A DNA stretch of 17,078 nucleotides, from NCBI GenBank assembly GCA_034432935.1, contig DAOUBD010000006.1, forward strand, positions 1 through 17,078, written 5' to 3'. The stretch is from DAOUAG01 sp034432935. GTDB lineage: Bacteria; Chloroflexota; Dehalococcoidia; SM23-28-2; RBG-16-64-32. The notes beneath the pieces were generated by a model. It saw only the letters and a list, made by a program, of their open reading frames with translations, did no database searches and was not told where the DNA came from. Positions 1 to 6,363 of this stretch are shown here, piece by piece. How positions within the stretch are numbered: position 1 is the first letter of the stretch; each line of letters begins with the position of its first letter. Both the position numbers and the translations under genes were made by a program.

Positions 1-1033
1 GCCCGCAGATGAAGGCGCCGGGCAGGCGCTGGCGCACGCCCTCCGCATCCTCCGGCCCTACCGCCAGCACCAGGCCGATCCCCATGTTGAAGGTGCGGTA
101 CATCTCATCGTCCTCGATGCCGCCAACGCCCTGCACCAGGCGAAAGATGGGCGGCGCCTCCCAGGACCCGCGGCCGATGCGGGCGGCTAGACCCGGCGGC
201 AGGATGCGCGGCACGTTGCCCGGAATCCCGCCGCCCGTGATGTGGGCGATCCCCCGGAGCGGCGAGTTCGCACCCAGCAGGGGCCGGATGTCCGCCAGAT
301 AGCACCGGTGGGGCCGCAAAAGAGCCTCCCCCAGCGTCTCCCCCAGCTCCGGATAGTAGCGCTCCAGCCGCTCCCTCTCGGCCGCCGGGTCCTCGCCCAC
401 GCCCACGCCGAAGAGCCTGCGCACCAAGGAGTAGCCGTTGGTGTGGAGGCCGCTGGAGGGCAGGCCGATGAGAACGTCCCCCTCGCGGATGCGGGAGCCG
501 TCGATGACGGCCTCCCTCTCGACGGCGCCCACGATGAAGCCCACCAGATCGTAATCGCCCGGGGCGTAGGTGCCCGGCATGTCCGCCGTCTCGCCCCCCA
601 AGAGGGCGCAGCCGGCATCGCGGCAGGCCTCGGCGCAGCCCCGCACCAGCTCCGCCTTGGCCTCATCGCTGAGGCCGCAGTTGCCGATGTAGTCCAGAAA
701 GAAAAGGGGCTCTGCCCCGGCGGTGAGGATATCGTTGACGCAATGGTTCACCAGATCGTGGCCGGTGCTGGCGTAGCGGCCCAGGAGGCCCGCCAGCTTG
801 ACCTTGGTGCCCACGCTGTCGGTGCTGGCCACCAGGACGGGATCGCGGTAGCCGGCCAGACGGAAGAGCCCGGCGAAGGGGCCGACGCCCGCCAACACCT
901 CGGGGCGGCCGGCCGTCCTGGCGATCTCGGCGTAGCGGGAGACGAGGGCCTCGGCGGCGTCGATATCGACGCCGGCCTGGGCGTAGCTGGAGGGCGCTGC
1001 GCCCTCCTCCGGCGGGCGGGACTCGGCGCTCAT
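1..1033 (-). CDS. purM: Phosphoribosylformylglycinamidine cyclo-ligase (AIR synthetase), 3' end cut by window edge
   Basis: Catalyses the ATP-dependent ring closure of FGAM to AIR in the cytoplasm, step five of purine synthesis. Reading the minus strand from the ATG at 1033 gives 344 codons with no stop before the edge. The protein contains the PurM landmarks ASTDSVGTKVKLA (roughly residues 68-80), GHDLVNHCVNDILTAGAEPLFFLDY (roughly 93-117; the substrate and ATP binding region) and, further on, a GETAD-type segment. E. coli PurM is 345 residues, so probably only the last few to about 20 residues are missing; the visible end reads GAFICG. It lies 71 bases downstream of purF on the same strand, so co-transcription is likely. 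No Shine-Dalgarno stretch precedes the ATG, while a TATCCT box sits 11 bases upstream, so a nearly leaderless internal transcript is possible. The family call is secure; only the missing end is uncertain. Confidence 0.95.
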   Translation of the reverse strand, partial: MSAESRPPEEGAAPSSYAQAGVDIDAAEALVSRYAEIARTAGRPEVLAGVGPFAGLFRLAGYRDPVLVASTDSVGTKVKLAGLLGRYASTGHDLVNHCVNDILTAGAEPLFFLDYIGNCGLSDEAKAELVRGCAEACRDAGCALLGGETADMPGTYAPGDYDLVGFIVGAVEREAVIDGSRIREGDVLIGLPSSGLHTNGYSLVRRLFGVGVGEDPAAERERLERYYPELGETLGEALLRPHRCYLADIRPLLGANSPLRGIAHITGGGIPGNVPRILPPGLAARIGRGSWEAPPIFRLVQGVGGIEDDEMYRTFNMGIGLVLAVGPEDAEGVRQRLPGAFICG

Positions 1034-1044
1034 GGGCGATACAG

Positions 1045-1056
1045 AGGATAGCACAA
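1045..1056 (-). promoter_or_regulatory. Candidate extended -10 box just upstream of purM
   Basis: On the minus strand the sequence TTGTGCTATCCT carries a TGN extension plus a TATCCT -10 box ending 11 bases before the purM ATG. A transcript started here would have a leader of only a few bases, which would fit the absence of a ribosome binding site. The same TTGTGCTA string occurs in the promoters at 3420-3449 and 12661-12691. No clear -35 box is visible, so this is tentative. Confidence 0.3.
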
Positions 1057-1104
1057 GGGCGCCGGTGGGCGGGGCTTGGCTGGGGGGCTTGGCCGCGAGG
1101 CCGC

Positions 1105-2571
1105 CTAGCGCCGGTCCTCTTCCCAGGACCAGACGGCGGCCACGGGCTCGCGGCGGCCGCTGCGGCCGGCCCGCTCGAAGACCAGCTTGTCCATCTGGAG
1201 CTGGACGGGCATGGGATAGCGGCCGGTGAAGCAGGCGGTACAGAAGCTGCTCTCGGGCTGGCCGATGGCCCGCATCAGGCCCTCCAGGGTCAGGTAGGCC
1301 AGGCTGTCGGCGCCGATGTGCCGGCGGATCCCCTCGATGGACTGGCGGGAGGCGATGAGCTCCCACTGGGTGGCCATGTCGATCCCGAAGTGGCAGGGGT
1401 GCCGGATAGGGGGAGCGCAGATGCGCATGTGGACCTCTTTGGCGCCCGCCCTGCGCAGCATCTCCACCACCTTCGGGGTCGTCGTCCCCCGGACGATAGA
1501 ATCATCCACCACCACCAGGCGTTTCCCCTCGATGACCTGGCGGAGGGGGTTGAACTTCAGATAGACGCCCTGGTCCCGTAGCCGCTGGTGAGGCTGGATG
1601 AAGGTGCGGCCGACGTAGCGGTTCTTGACCAGGGCCTCAGCGTAGGGGATGCCCGACTCGTGGGAGTAGCCGATGGCAGCAGCCGTCGCCGAGTCCGGCA
1701 CGCCGATGACGATATCGGCCTCCACCGGCGCCTGGCGGGCCAGCTCCCGCCCCATGTTCATGCGCACGGGATAGAGGAGCTTCTGGCGGATGGTGCTATC
1801 CGGCCGGGCGAAGTAGATGAACTCGAAGACGCAGAGGGCATCCCGGCGTTTGGGCACGGCCTGGACGGAACGCATCCCCTCGCGGTCGACGATCACCGCC
1901 TCGCCGGGCTCGATCTCCCGCACGAACTGGGCCCCTAGGTGGTCCAAGGCGCAGGTCTCGGAGGCGATGACCCAGCCGCCGTTAAGGCGCCCCAAGCAGA
2001 GGGGGCGGATGCCAAAGGGGTCGCGCATGGCGATGAGGCAGTTTGGCGTCAGGGCCACGAAGCAATAGGCCCCGGCCACGGCCTTCATGACGTTGGCGCA
2101 GCGCTCCAGCCAGTCGGCTCCTGGGGCCGAGGCCAGCATGCGGGCGGCCACCTCCGTATCGGTGGAGCCCGTGAACTGGACCCCTTGGTCCTCTAGATGG
2201 TAGCGGAGCTGCTCGGCGTTGATCAGGTTCCCGTTGTGGCCCAGGGCCACGGGACCGTGGTCGCCCTCTATGTAAATGGGTTGGGCGTTCTCCTGGCGGC
2301 AGGAGCCCGTAGTCGAGTAGCGGGTGTGGCCGATGGCGATATGGCCCTTCAGGTGCCCCAGGTCACTCTCGTCGAACACCTGGGAGACCAGGCCCATGCC
2401 GGTGCGGAGGTGCACCTGCTGGCCATCAGCAGTGGCGATGCCAGCGCTCTCCTGGCCCCGGTGCTGGAGCGCGTAGATGCCGTAGAAGGTGATACGGGCT
2501 ACGTCTTCCCCTGGCGCGTACACGCCGAAAACGCCGCACTTTTCGCGCCAGTTCGGGCTATGCACAAGCAT
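1105..2571 (-). CDS. purF: Amidophosphoribosyltransferase, 4Fe-4S type
   Basis: Commits PRPP to purine synthesis by transferring the glutamine amide to give phosphoribosylamine. The N-terminal Ntn glutaminase domain begins right after a short propeptide: MLVHSPNWREK then CGVFGVYAPG, so Cys12 should be the processed catalytic N-terminus. The PRPP-binding motif VVVDDSIVRGTTT lies in the C-terminal phosphoribosyltransferase domain. The four cysteines that hold the 4Fe-4S cluster in Bacillus PurF are all present in matching contexts: CVFEFIYFARPDS, RHPCHFGID, and the CTAC pair in FCTACFTG. Length (488 aa) is typical of that class. A GTG two codons in (2565) has better spacing from the upstream AGGGG than the ATG, so it may be the true start; both precede the Cys. 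purF and purM read in the same direction with a 71-base gap and form a probable operon. Confidence 0.96.
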   Translation of the reverse strand: MLVHSPNWREKCGVFGVYAPGEDVARITFYGIYALQHRGQESAGIATADGQQVHLRTGMGLVSQVFDESDLGHLKGHIAIGHTRYSTTGSCRQENAQPIYIEGDHGPVALGHNGNLINAEQLRYHLEDQGVQFTGSTDTEVAARMLASAPGADWLERCANVMKAVAGAYCFVALTPNCLIAMRDPFGIRPLCLGRLNGGWVIASETCALDHLGAQFVREIEPGEAVIVDREGMRSVQAVPKRRDALCVFEFIYFARPDSTIRQKLLYPVRMNMGRELARQAPVEADIVIGVPDSATAAAIGYSHESGIPYAEALVKNRYVGRTFIQPHQRLRDQGVYLKFNPLRQVIEGKRLVVVDDSIVRGTTTPKVVEMLRRAGAKEVHMRICAPPIRHPCHFGIDMATQWELIASRQSIEGIRRHIGADSLAYLTLEGLMRAIGQPESSFCTACFTGRYPMPVQLQMDKLVFERAGRSGRREPVAAVWSWEEDRR

Positions 2572-2658
2572 CCCCTGCCAGGTGGGCAGGACCTGCCGGC
2601 TGGGAAGAGAAGGACTCTATCACAGAGAAAGCTGAACTAACCCTCGCCTCGCACCGAC

Positions 2659-2688
2659 ATTCTAACATGGGGCCGCCTAGCCCAGCAA
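2659..2688 (-). promoter_or_regulatory. Probable purF promoter
   Basis: On the minus strand TTGCTG (2688-2683) and TAGAAT (2664-2659) are separated by 18 bases, a plausible sigma-70-type -35/-10 pair. It lies in the 126-base gap between the upstream membrane-protein gene and purF, giving a leader of roughly 80 bases. That leader contains the small palindrome GGCAGG-T-CCTGCC close to the start codon. No known purine riboswitch fold was recognised. Confidence 0.45.
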
Positions 2689-2697
2689 GGCGCTGCC

Positions 2698-3381
2698 CTA
2701 CTTCTGCGCGACCTCTGTCTCACCGGAGGCGCCCCTCTCTGCGGCCGCTGCCTCAGCCCCGGGTTCCGGCGCCTTCTCCACGGCGGCGGTGACGACCAAC
2801 GGGCGCCCCGTCAGCCCGGCCATCGCCTCGGCGGCCTCCAGCGCACGGCTGAAACCTTCGTCTATGAGGTCCGGGGCGCTGGCCGTCAGCACCTGGGCCA
2901 CCCAGAGGCGCTTGCCGCTGGTCTTCACCAGCACGATGTCCCAGCCCCGGATGCCCGAGGGCCCGCCAGCTTCGTCTACGTCCTCGAAGTCCTCCAACTC
3001 GAAGCGGTCTATCTTCCAGAAGGGTACCAGCTCGGCGGTGCCCAGGCCGAGCCCCAGGAGCCCCTGCTGGAAGCGTACCGACTGTTTAGCCGCCTCTATA
3101 ACGACAGAGGCCCCCACCAGGGAGTAAACGAGCCCCATAGCCGAAAACGGGGCGATGATGAGCCCGGGCAAGAGCATGGCGAAGAGGAGCAAGGCGGGGA
3201 GACGGTTGGCCAGGAGGCCCACGGCGACGAACAGTCCGACGCCCACCGTCAGCCCGATAATGGGCCCCACGATGGCAGAGCGCTCCGGCCGCAGGTCGAT
3301 GCGGCCTTCGCGGACCACGCAGACCCTGCGGTCGAGGGCTATGCGGCGCGGACTTTCTGCAAACTGGCGTCGCCCCGTCAC
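2698..3381 (-). CDS. Two-helix membrane protein of unknown function, possible PH-like cytoplasmic domain
   Basis: Not assigned to a family. From the GTG at 3381 the protein is 227 aa. Residues about 36-58 and 61-89 form two adjacent hydrophobic helices. They are followed by a soluble region of mixed beta/alpha character (SVRFQQGLLGLG, ELVPFWKIDRFELEDFEDVDE, WDIVLVKTSGKRLWVAQ, then a helix through ALEAAEAMAGLTGRPL), which looks like the bacterial PH-like domains found after short membrane anchors. The last 30 residues are Ala/Glu-rich and probably disordered. An in-frame ATG exists at 3426. The GTG at 3381 is preferred because a TACAAT -10 box ends six bases before it, whereas the ATG lies upstream of that box and would need another promoter. 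The gene runs divergently from the SAM-riboswitch operon and no functional link is evident. Confidence 0.7.
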   Translation of the reverse strand: MTGRRQFAESPRRIALDRRVCVVREGRIDLRPERSAIVGPIIGLTVGVGLFVAVGLLANRLPALLLFAMLLPGLIIAPFSAMGLVYSLVGASVVIEAAKQSVRFQQGLLGLGLGTAELVPFWKIDRFELEDFEDVDEAGGPSGIRGWDIVLVKTSGKRLWVAQVLTASAPDLIDEGFSRALEAAEAMAGLTGRPLVVTAAVEKAPEPGAEAAAAERGASGETEVAQK

Positions 3382-3387
3382 GCCCCT

Positions 3388-3393
3388 ATTGTA
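3388..3393 (-). promoter_or_regulatory. -10 box giving an apparently leaderless GTG start
   Basis: On the minus strand TACAAT is followed by AGGGGC and then the GTG at 3381. With the usual six- to seven-base gap to the transcription start, the mRNA would begin at or beside the start codon. No convincing -35 box is seen 17 bases upstream in this G/C-rich stretch. Confidence 0.45.
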
Positions 3394-3419
3394 GCGCCCG
3401 GCCCCCGGCCCAGGCTTCG

Positions 3420-3449
3420 TTGACACGCCCGTTCTGCTTGTGCTAGCAT
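3420..3449 (+). promoter_or_regulatory. Promoter of the SAM-riboswitch operon
   Basis: A consensus -35 TTGACA (3420-3425) and an extended -10 TGC-TAGCAT (TAGCAT at 3444-3449) are 18 bases apart. The predicted start is near 3456, about 15 bases before the first riboswitch helix. The promoter is divergent to that of the membrane-protein gene on the minus strand. Confidence 0.65.
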
Positions 3450-3470
3450 CCCATCGAAAACCTTATAAGA

Positions 3471-3574
3471 CCTTATCCAGAGAGGTGGAGGGCACGGCCC
3501 TGTGAAGCCCGGCAACCGGTCCGCGGCGCGGATACGGTGCCAACGCCGGCCCGCCCGAGGCGGGATCGATAAGG
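3471..3574 (+). promoter_or_regulatory. SAM-I (S-box) riboswitch aptamer
   Basis: The conserved S-box core is readable in order: closing helix P1 CCTTATC (3471-3477) pairs with GATAAGG (3568-3574); then AGAGAGGTGGAGGG, the CTGTGAAGCCCGGCAACC segment, and GGTGCCAA in the P3/P4 junction region, followed by the P4 hairpin GCCCGCC-GAGGCGGG. This matches the SAM-I family, which binds S-adenosylmethionine and favours P1 formation. The terminator lies just downstream. The 3' half of P1 plus the next C (AGGC, 3572-3575) can instead pair with GCCT (3585-3588) in the terminator's left arm, a plausible antiterminator. SAM should therefore switch the downstream operon off. Confidence 0.95.
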
Positions 3575-3582
3575 CAGCTTTG

Positions 3583-3619
3583 AAGCCTCTTCTCGCCGGA
3601 CGGAAGGGGTTTTTCTTTT
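3583..3619 (+). terminator. Intrinsic terminator of the SAM riboswitch expression platform
   Basis: AAGCCTCTTC (3583-3592) pairs with GAAGGGGTTT (3603-3612) over ten pairs including two G-U pairs, with a ten-base loop. The right arm runs into a T-rich tract (TTTTTCTTTT). Its position nine bases after P1 of the aptamer makes it the SAM-dependent transcription terminator. Confidence 0.9.
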
Positions 3620-3662
3620 AACGTAACGATGAGGTACCGAAGGACACGGATGGCGATGGCGC

Positions 3663-3698
3663 GGGCCTCCACCCCGGCGCAACGGGGATGGGAGGCCC
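3663..3698 (+). repeat. Second stable hairpin between riboswitch terminator and first gene
   Basis: GGGCCTCC (3663-3670) pairs with GGAGGCCC (3691-3698), and CCCCG (3672-3676) pairs with CGGGG (3683-3687) across a small internal loop; the apical loop is six bases. No T-tract follows, so it is not a standard terminator. It sits 42 bases upstream of the GTG of the threonine-synthase-like gene and could affect mRNA stability or translation. Confidence 0.5.
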
Positions 3699-3739
3699 AC
3701 TAGCACCGTTAACGCTGATCTAGCGCCGGAGGAGCCATC

Positions 3740-4996
3740 GTGTCTTTCGCCAAAAACCTCAGATGCAAGGAGTGCGGGCGGGTCTACCCCCTGGAGCCCG
3801 TCCACGTCTGCGAGTTCTGCTTCGGCCCCCTCGAGGTCTTCTACGACTACGAGGGCCTGGCCCGGGTCATAAGCCGCGAGCGCATCGAGCGGGGGCCGCC
3901 CACCATGTGGCGCTACGCCGATCTTCTGCCCTGCCGGGCGGAGACGGCGGTGGATATCGGCACCGGGTTCACGCCGCTGGTCAGGGCGGGGAACCTGGGG
4001 CGGATGCTGGGCCTGAACCGGCTGTACATCAAGAACGACTGCCTGAACCCCACCTGGTCCTTCAAAGACCGGGTGGTCTCCGTGGCCTGTAGCGTGGCCA
4101 GGGAGTTCGAGTTCGACACGCTGGCCTGCGCCAGCACCGGCAACCTGGCCAACAGCGTCTCCGCCCACGCCGCCCGCGCCGGCATGCGCGCCTGCGTCTT
4201 CATCCCGGCCGACCTGGAGTTAGGGAAGGTCATCGGATCGGCGGTCTACGGCCCCACCCTGGTGGCCGTCGAGGGCAGTTACGACGAGGTGAACCGGCTG
4301 TGCAGCGAGCTCAGCGATAAGTACCCGTGGGCCTTCGTCAACATCAACGTGCGGCCCTACTACGCCGAGGGCAGCAAGACGCTGGGGTACGAGGTGTGCG
4401 AGCAGTTGGGTTGGCGGGCTCCTGACCACTGCATCGTGCCGTTGGCCAGCGGCTCCCTCTTCACTAAGATATACAAAGGCATCAAGGAGATGGCCTGGCT
4501 CGGCCTCGTGGAGTGGACGGGAACCCGCATGAGCGGCGCCCAAGCCCTGGGCTGCTCACCCATCGTCGAGGCGTGGCAGCGCCAGAGCTTCGACATCCGG
4601 CCCCAAAAACCCGACACCATCGCCAAGTCCCTGGCCATCGGCAACCCCGCCGACGGCTACAACGCCCTGAAGGTCATGGCCCAGTCCGGCGGCTCGGCGG
4701 CCGCTGTCAGCGACGATGAGGTCATAGAGGGCATCAGGCTCCTCGCCGAAACGGAGGGGATATTCGCCGAGACGGCCGGGGGCGTGGTGATCGCCGGGTT
4801 GCGGAGGCTCGTGCAGCAGGGCCAGGTGGGAGCCGACGAGCTGGTGGTGGCCTTCATCACCGGGGCTGGCCTGAAGACTCAAGAGGCCGTGGCGCCGGCC
4901 CTCACCCCAGCCCTCAGGATCCGGCCCACCATCGCATCCTTCGAAGAGGCGCTCCTGGAACGGCACGGGGCCCTGCCGGCCAGCCGGCGCAGTTAG
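3740..4996 (+). CDS. Threonine-synthase-like PLP enzyme under SAM riboswitch; candidate homocysteine-forming enzyme
   Basis: A 418-aa fold-type II PLP enzyme. Residues 9-27 hold two CxxC-type pairs (C9, C12, C24, C27) typical of the zinc-ribbon-like N-terminus seen in many threonine synthases. The PLP lysine is K109 in WSFKDR, the phosphate loop is ASTGNLANS (131-139), and a second glycine-rich loop reads LASGSLFTKIYKG. The GTG start at 3740 has a strong GGAGGAG five bases upstream. Threonine synthase converts O-phosphohomoserine to threonine, and that would be the default call. The context argues otherwise: it is controlled by a SAM-I riboswitch and followed nine bases later by a NIL-domain gene and then a sulfur-carrier gene. 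A sulfur nucleophile in place of water has precedent in methanogen cysteate synthase, a threonine-synthase relative. I infer a possible role making homocysteine from O-phosphohomoserine; ordinary threonine synthase remains the alternative. Confidence 0.88.
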   Translation: MSFAKNLRCKECGRVYPLEPVHVCEFCFGPLEVFYDYEGLARVISRERIERGPPTMWRYADLLPCRAETAVDIGTGFTPLVRAGNLGRMLGLNRLYIKNDCLNPTWSFKDRVVSVACSVAREFEFDTLACASTGNLANSVSAHAARAGMRACVFIPADLELGKVIGSAVYGPTLVAVEGSYDEVNRLCSELSDKYPWAFVNINVRPYYAEGSKTLGYEVCEQLGWRAPDHCIVPLASGSLFTKIYKGIKEMAWLGLVEWTGTRMSGAQALGCSPIVEAWQRQSFDIRPQKPDTIAKSLAIGNPADGYNALKVMAQSGGSAAAVSDDEVIEGIRLLAETEGIFAETAGGVVIAGLRRLVQQGQVGADELVVAFITGAGLKTQEAVAPALTPALRIRPTIASFEEALLERHGALPASRRS

Positions 4997-5005
4997 GACG
5001 GGACA

Positions 5006-5248
5006 ATGGCTAAGCAACGGGTCAAGTTCACCTTCGCTCCCCACCTCATCAAGGAGCCCATCATCTGGAAGCTCGGACGCCAGTTCGATGTCGTCACCAA
5101 CATCCGGCGGGCCGACGTCACCGAAGACCGCGGCTGGGTAGTCCTGGAGCTGGAGGGCGACCTGCCGGAGATCGAGCGGGGCATCGCCTGGGTGCAGGAG
5201 CAGGGGGTGCGAGTGGACCCCGTGCCCGGCGACATAGTGGAAGGCTAG
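5006..5248 (+). CDS. Stand-alone NIL-domain protein
   Basis: An 80-aa protein consisting of one NIL domain: the opening VKFTFAPHLIKEPIIWKLGR, the central FDVVTNIRRADV, and the closing GWVVLELEGDLPEIERGIAWV followed by VRVDPVP match the family pattern (beta strand, helix, the N-I motif, strand, helix). NIL domains occur as the methionine-sensing C-terminus of the importer ATPase MetN. Fused to ferredoxin domains, they also occur in the methanogen pathway that makes homocysteine from aspartate semialdehyde. The gene starts nine bases after the threonine-synthase-like gene and 28 bases before the MoaD-like gene, so all three are one transcript under the SAM riboswitch. It has no cysteines, so it cannot itself bind a cluster or carry a persulfide. 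A role as an effector-sensing or partner subunit of the PLP enzyme is inference. Confidence 0.85.
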   Translation: MAKQRVKFTFAPHLIKEPIIWKLGRQFDVVTNIRRADVTEDRGWVVLELEGDLPEIERGIAWVQEQGVRVDPVPGDIVEG

Positions 5249-5276
5249 AAGCAGAACATCGTAGCGCGAGGTAGAG

Positions 5277-5558
5277 ATGAGCGTAACAGTGAGGATACCG
5301 ACGCCACTGCGGAAGCTAACGCGGGATCAAGACGTCGTCATGGGGGACGGCGGCACGCTGGCGGCCTGCATCGCCGCCCTGGACTCCGAGTACCCCGGCC
5401 TGAAGGAACGCCTCTTGGACGAAAGGGGCGAGCTGCGCCGGTTCGTCAACATCTACGTCAACGGGGAGGACGTGCGCTTCCAGCAGGGCATGCAGACGCC
5501 GCTGAAGCCGGGGGACGAGGTCAGCATCGTGCCTGCCGTAGCGGGGGGACGCCTCTAG
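5277..5558 (+). CDS. MoaD/ThiS-family sulfur carrier protein with GG-Arg-Leu tail
   Basis: A 93-aa beta-grasp protein closely resembling mycobacterial CysO: VRIPTPLRKLT at the start, RRFVNIYVNGEDVRF in the middle, and DEVSIVPAVAGG near the end. Sulfur carriers of this family need a free C-terminal Gly-Gly, which an E1-like enzyme adenylates before it receives sulfur. Here two residues, Arg-Leu, follow the GG. Carriers with such tails are known to be trimmed by JAMM proteases (QbsE/QbsD, HcyS/HcyD), and a JAMM protease gene starts at 16894. The ATG has a GAGG five bases upstream. The gene is third in the SAM-riboswitch operon and converges on the minus-strand gene 16 bases away, with no obvious terminator between. 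Most likely it feeds sulfur to the threonine-synthase-like enzyme; this is inference. Confidence 0.92.
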   Translation: MSVTVRIPTPLRKLTRDQDVVMGDGGTLAACIAALDSEYPGLKERLLDERGELRRFVNIYVNGEDVRFQQGMQTPLKPGDEVSIVPAVAGGRL

Positions 5559-5574
5559 CGCCACTGGCGGCGGG

Positions 5575-6351
5575 TCACGGCCCGAAAAGAACGTCGTGTA
5601 ACCGCTTGAAGGCTTCCTCGTGCTCCGGAGCCACCTGCCACTTCAGGACAGTTACGTCCACCAGGCCGGGCTCCGCGGCGTCCTTAGTATACCGCAGCCT
5701 CAACTCGACAATGGAATCCCCCAGTTGGATCGTCCAAAAATCGTCCTCTATTTCCTCTGGGCAGGGCCCCTCACAATGGTAGGACTTACCCGTCATGGTC
5801 GCCTCTTTTGGGGCGCATCCCAGGATATCGATCAGGCGACGAGGGCCGCAGGCAGGGACCGGGGCCAACGAGAAGCTCCCGGTTTCGCTGTTGATGTGAT
5901 GCTTCTCCCACCCCGGCGGCGGCGTGCCCTGGCCATCCCAGGGAGGAGACGTGGGCACCCCTGGGGGAGGCGGCGGCGCCGGCCGCAGGATGAACCGGCC
6001 GCTGGAAACGTCTTGCCGCTCCCAGTCGGTAAGGTCTTCCAGTTCCCACCCCCATCGTACGGGGTTGCCCAGGGAATCCACCGCCGGCGGCTCCGGCAAC
6101 GCATCGATAGGCGTATCGGGTGGCCGTTGCAGGAAGAAGCCGCCATCCGGGAGCGGCCTCACCTCCCAGCCGGGCGGCGGCCAGGGGAGCGGCGTCGAGT
6201 CCGGCGCCGGTTTCAGCGCTGGCGCCGGGGTCCGGCCCGGAAGCGCGACCAGTGCCGACTCGCCCCCGGCCTGGGCCAGGGCGGCCGCGATGACGCCGGC
6301 GGCGGCCACCAGCACCGCCAGCCCGCCAGCGATCAGTCTCCCCTTATCCAT
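5575..6351 (-). CDS. Signal-anchored proline-rich extracellular protein with three W-E...F-x-L-x-P repeats
   Basis: Not recognised as a known family. Residues 1-4 are charged, about 6-28 form one hydrophobic segment (signal peptide or anchor), and residues 38-165 are rich in Pro, Gly and Trp. Three copies of a short motif are visible: W62-E63 to P77 (GGFFLQRP), W110-E111 to P124 (GRFILRP), and W148-E149 to P164 (GSFSLAP); two are preceded by PPPG. The C-terminal 90 residues form a separate folded part with four cysteines (C168, C179, C193, C197), suitable for disulfides outside the cell. Its ATG has GAGGTGG eight bases upstream and it starts 12 bases after the metallopeptidase stop, so the two are probably co-expressed secreted proteins. 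Substrate, partner and role are unknown. Confidence 0.75.
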   Translation of the reverse strand: MDKGRLIAGGLAVLVAAAGVIAAALAQAGGESALVALPGRTPAPALKPAPDSTPLPWPPPGWEVRPLPDGGFFLQRPPDTPIDALPEPPAVDSLGNPVRWGWELEDLTDWERQDVSSGRFILRPAPPPPPGVPTSPPWDGQGTPPPGWEKHHINSETGSFSLAPVPACGPRRLIDILGCAPKEATMTGKSYHCEGPCPEEIEDDFWTIQLGDSIVELRLRYTKDAAEPGLVDVTVLKWQVAPEHEEAFKRLHDVLFGP

Positions 6352-6363
6352 GGCCCACCTCGA

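Noticed and set aside
242..1051. A 269-residue open frame on the plus strand opposite purM, and a 159-residue minus-strand frame at 187-666
   Set aside because: Both are high-GC shadow frames of purM, which has unmistakable family motifs; the shadows show low-complexity Ala/Gly/Arg composition and no ribosome binding site.
3629..3703. A 24-codon ORF between the riboswitch terminator and the first gene, possible leader peptide
   Set aside because: No Shine-Dalgarno before the ATG, no run of regulatory codons such as Met, Thr or Cys, and it overlaps the hairpin at 3663-3698; the riboswitch already explains control.
3473..4168. A 231-residue minus-strand frame across the riboswitch and the threonine-synthase-like gene
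   Set aside because: It spans the SAM-I aptamer and terminator and is antisense to a well-supported gene; no family features.
5559..5574. Possible bidirectional terminator between the convergent genes
   Set aside because: Only a short CGCC-ACT-GGCG dyad is present with no T-tract on either strand, too weak to call.
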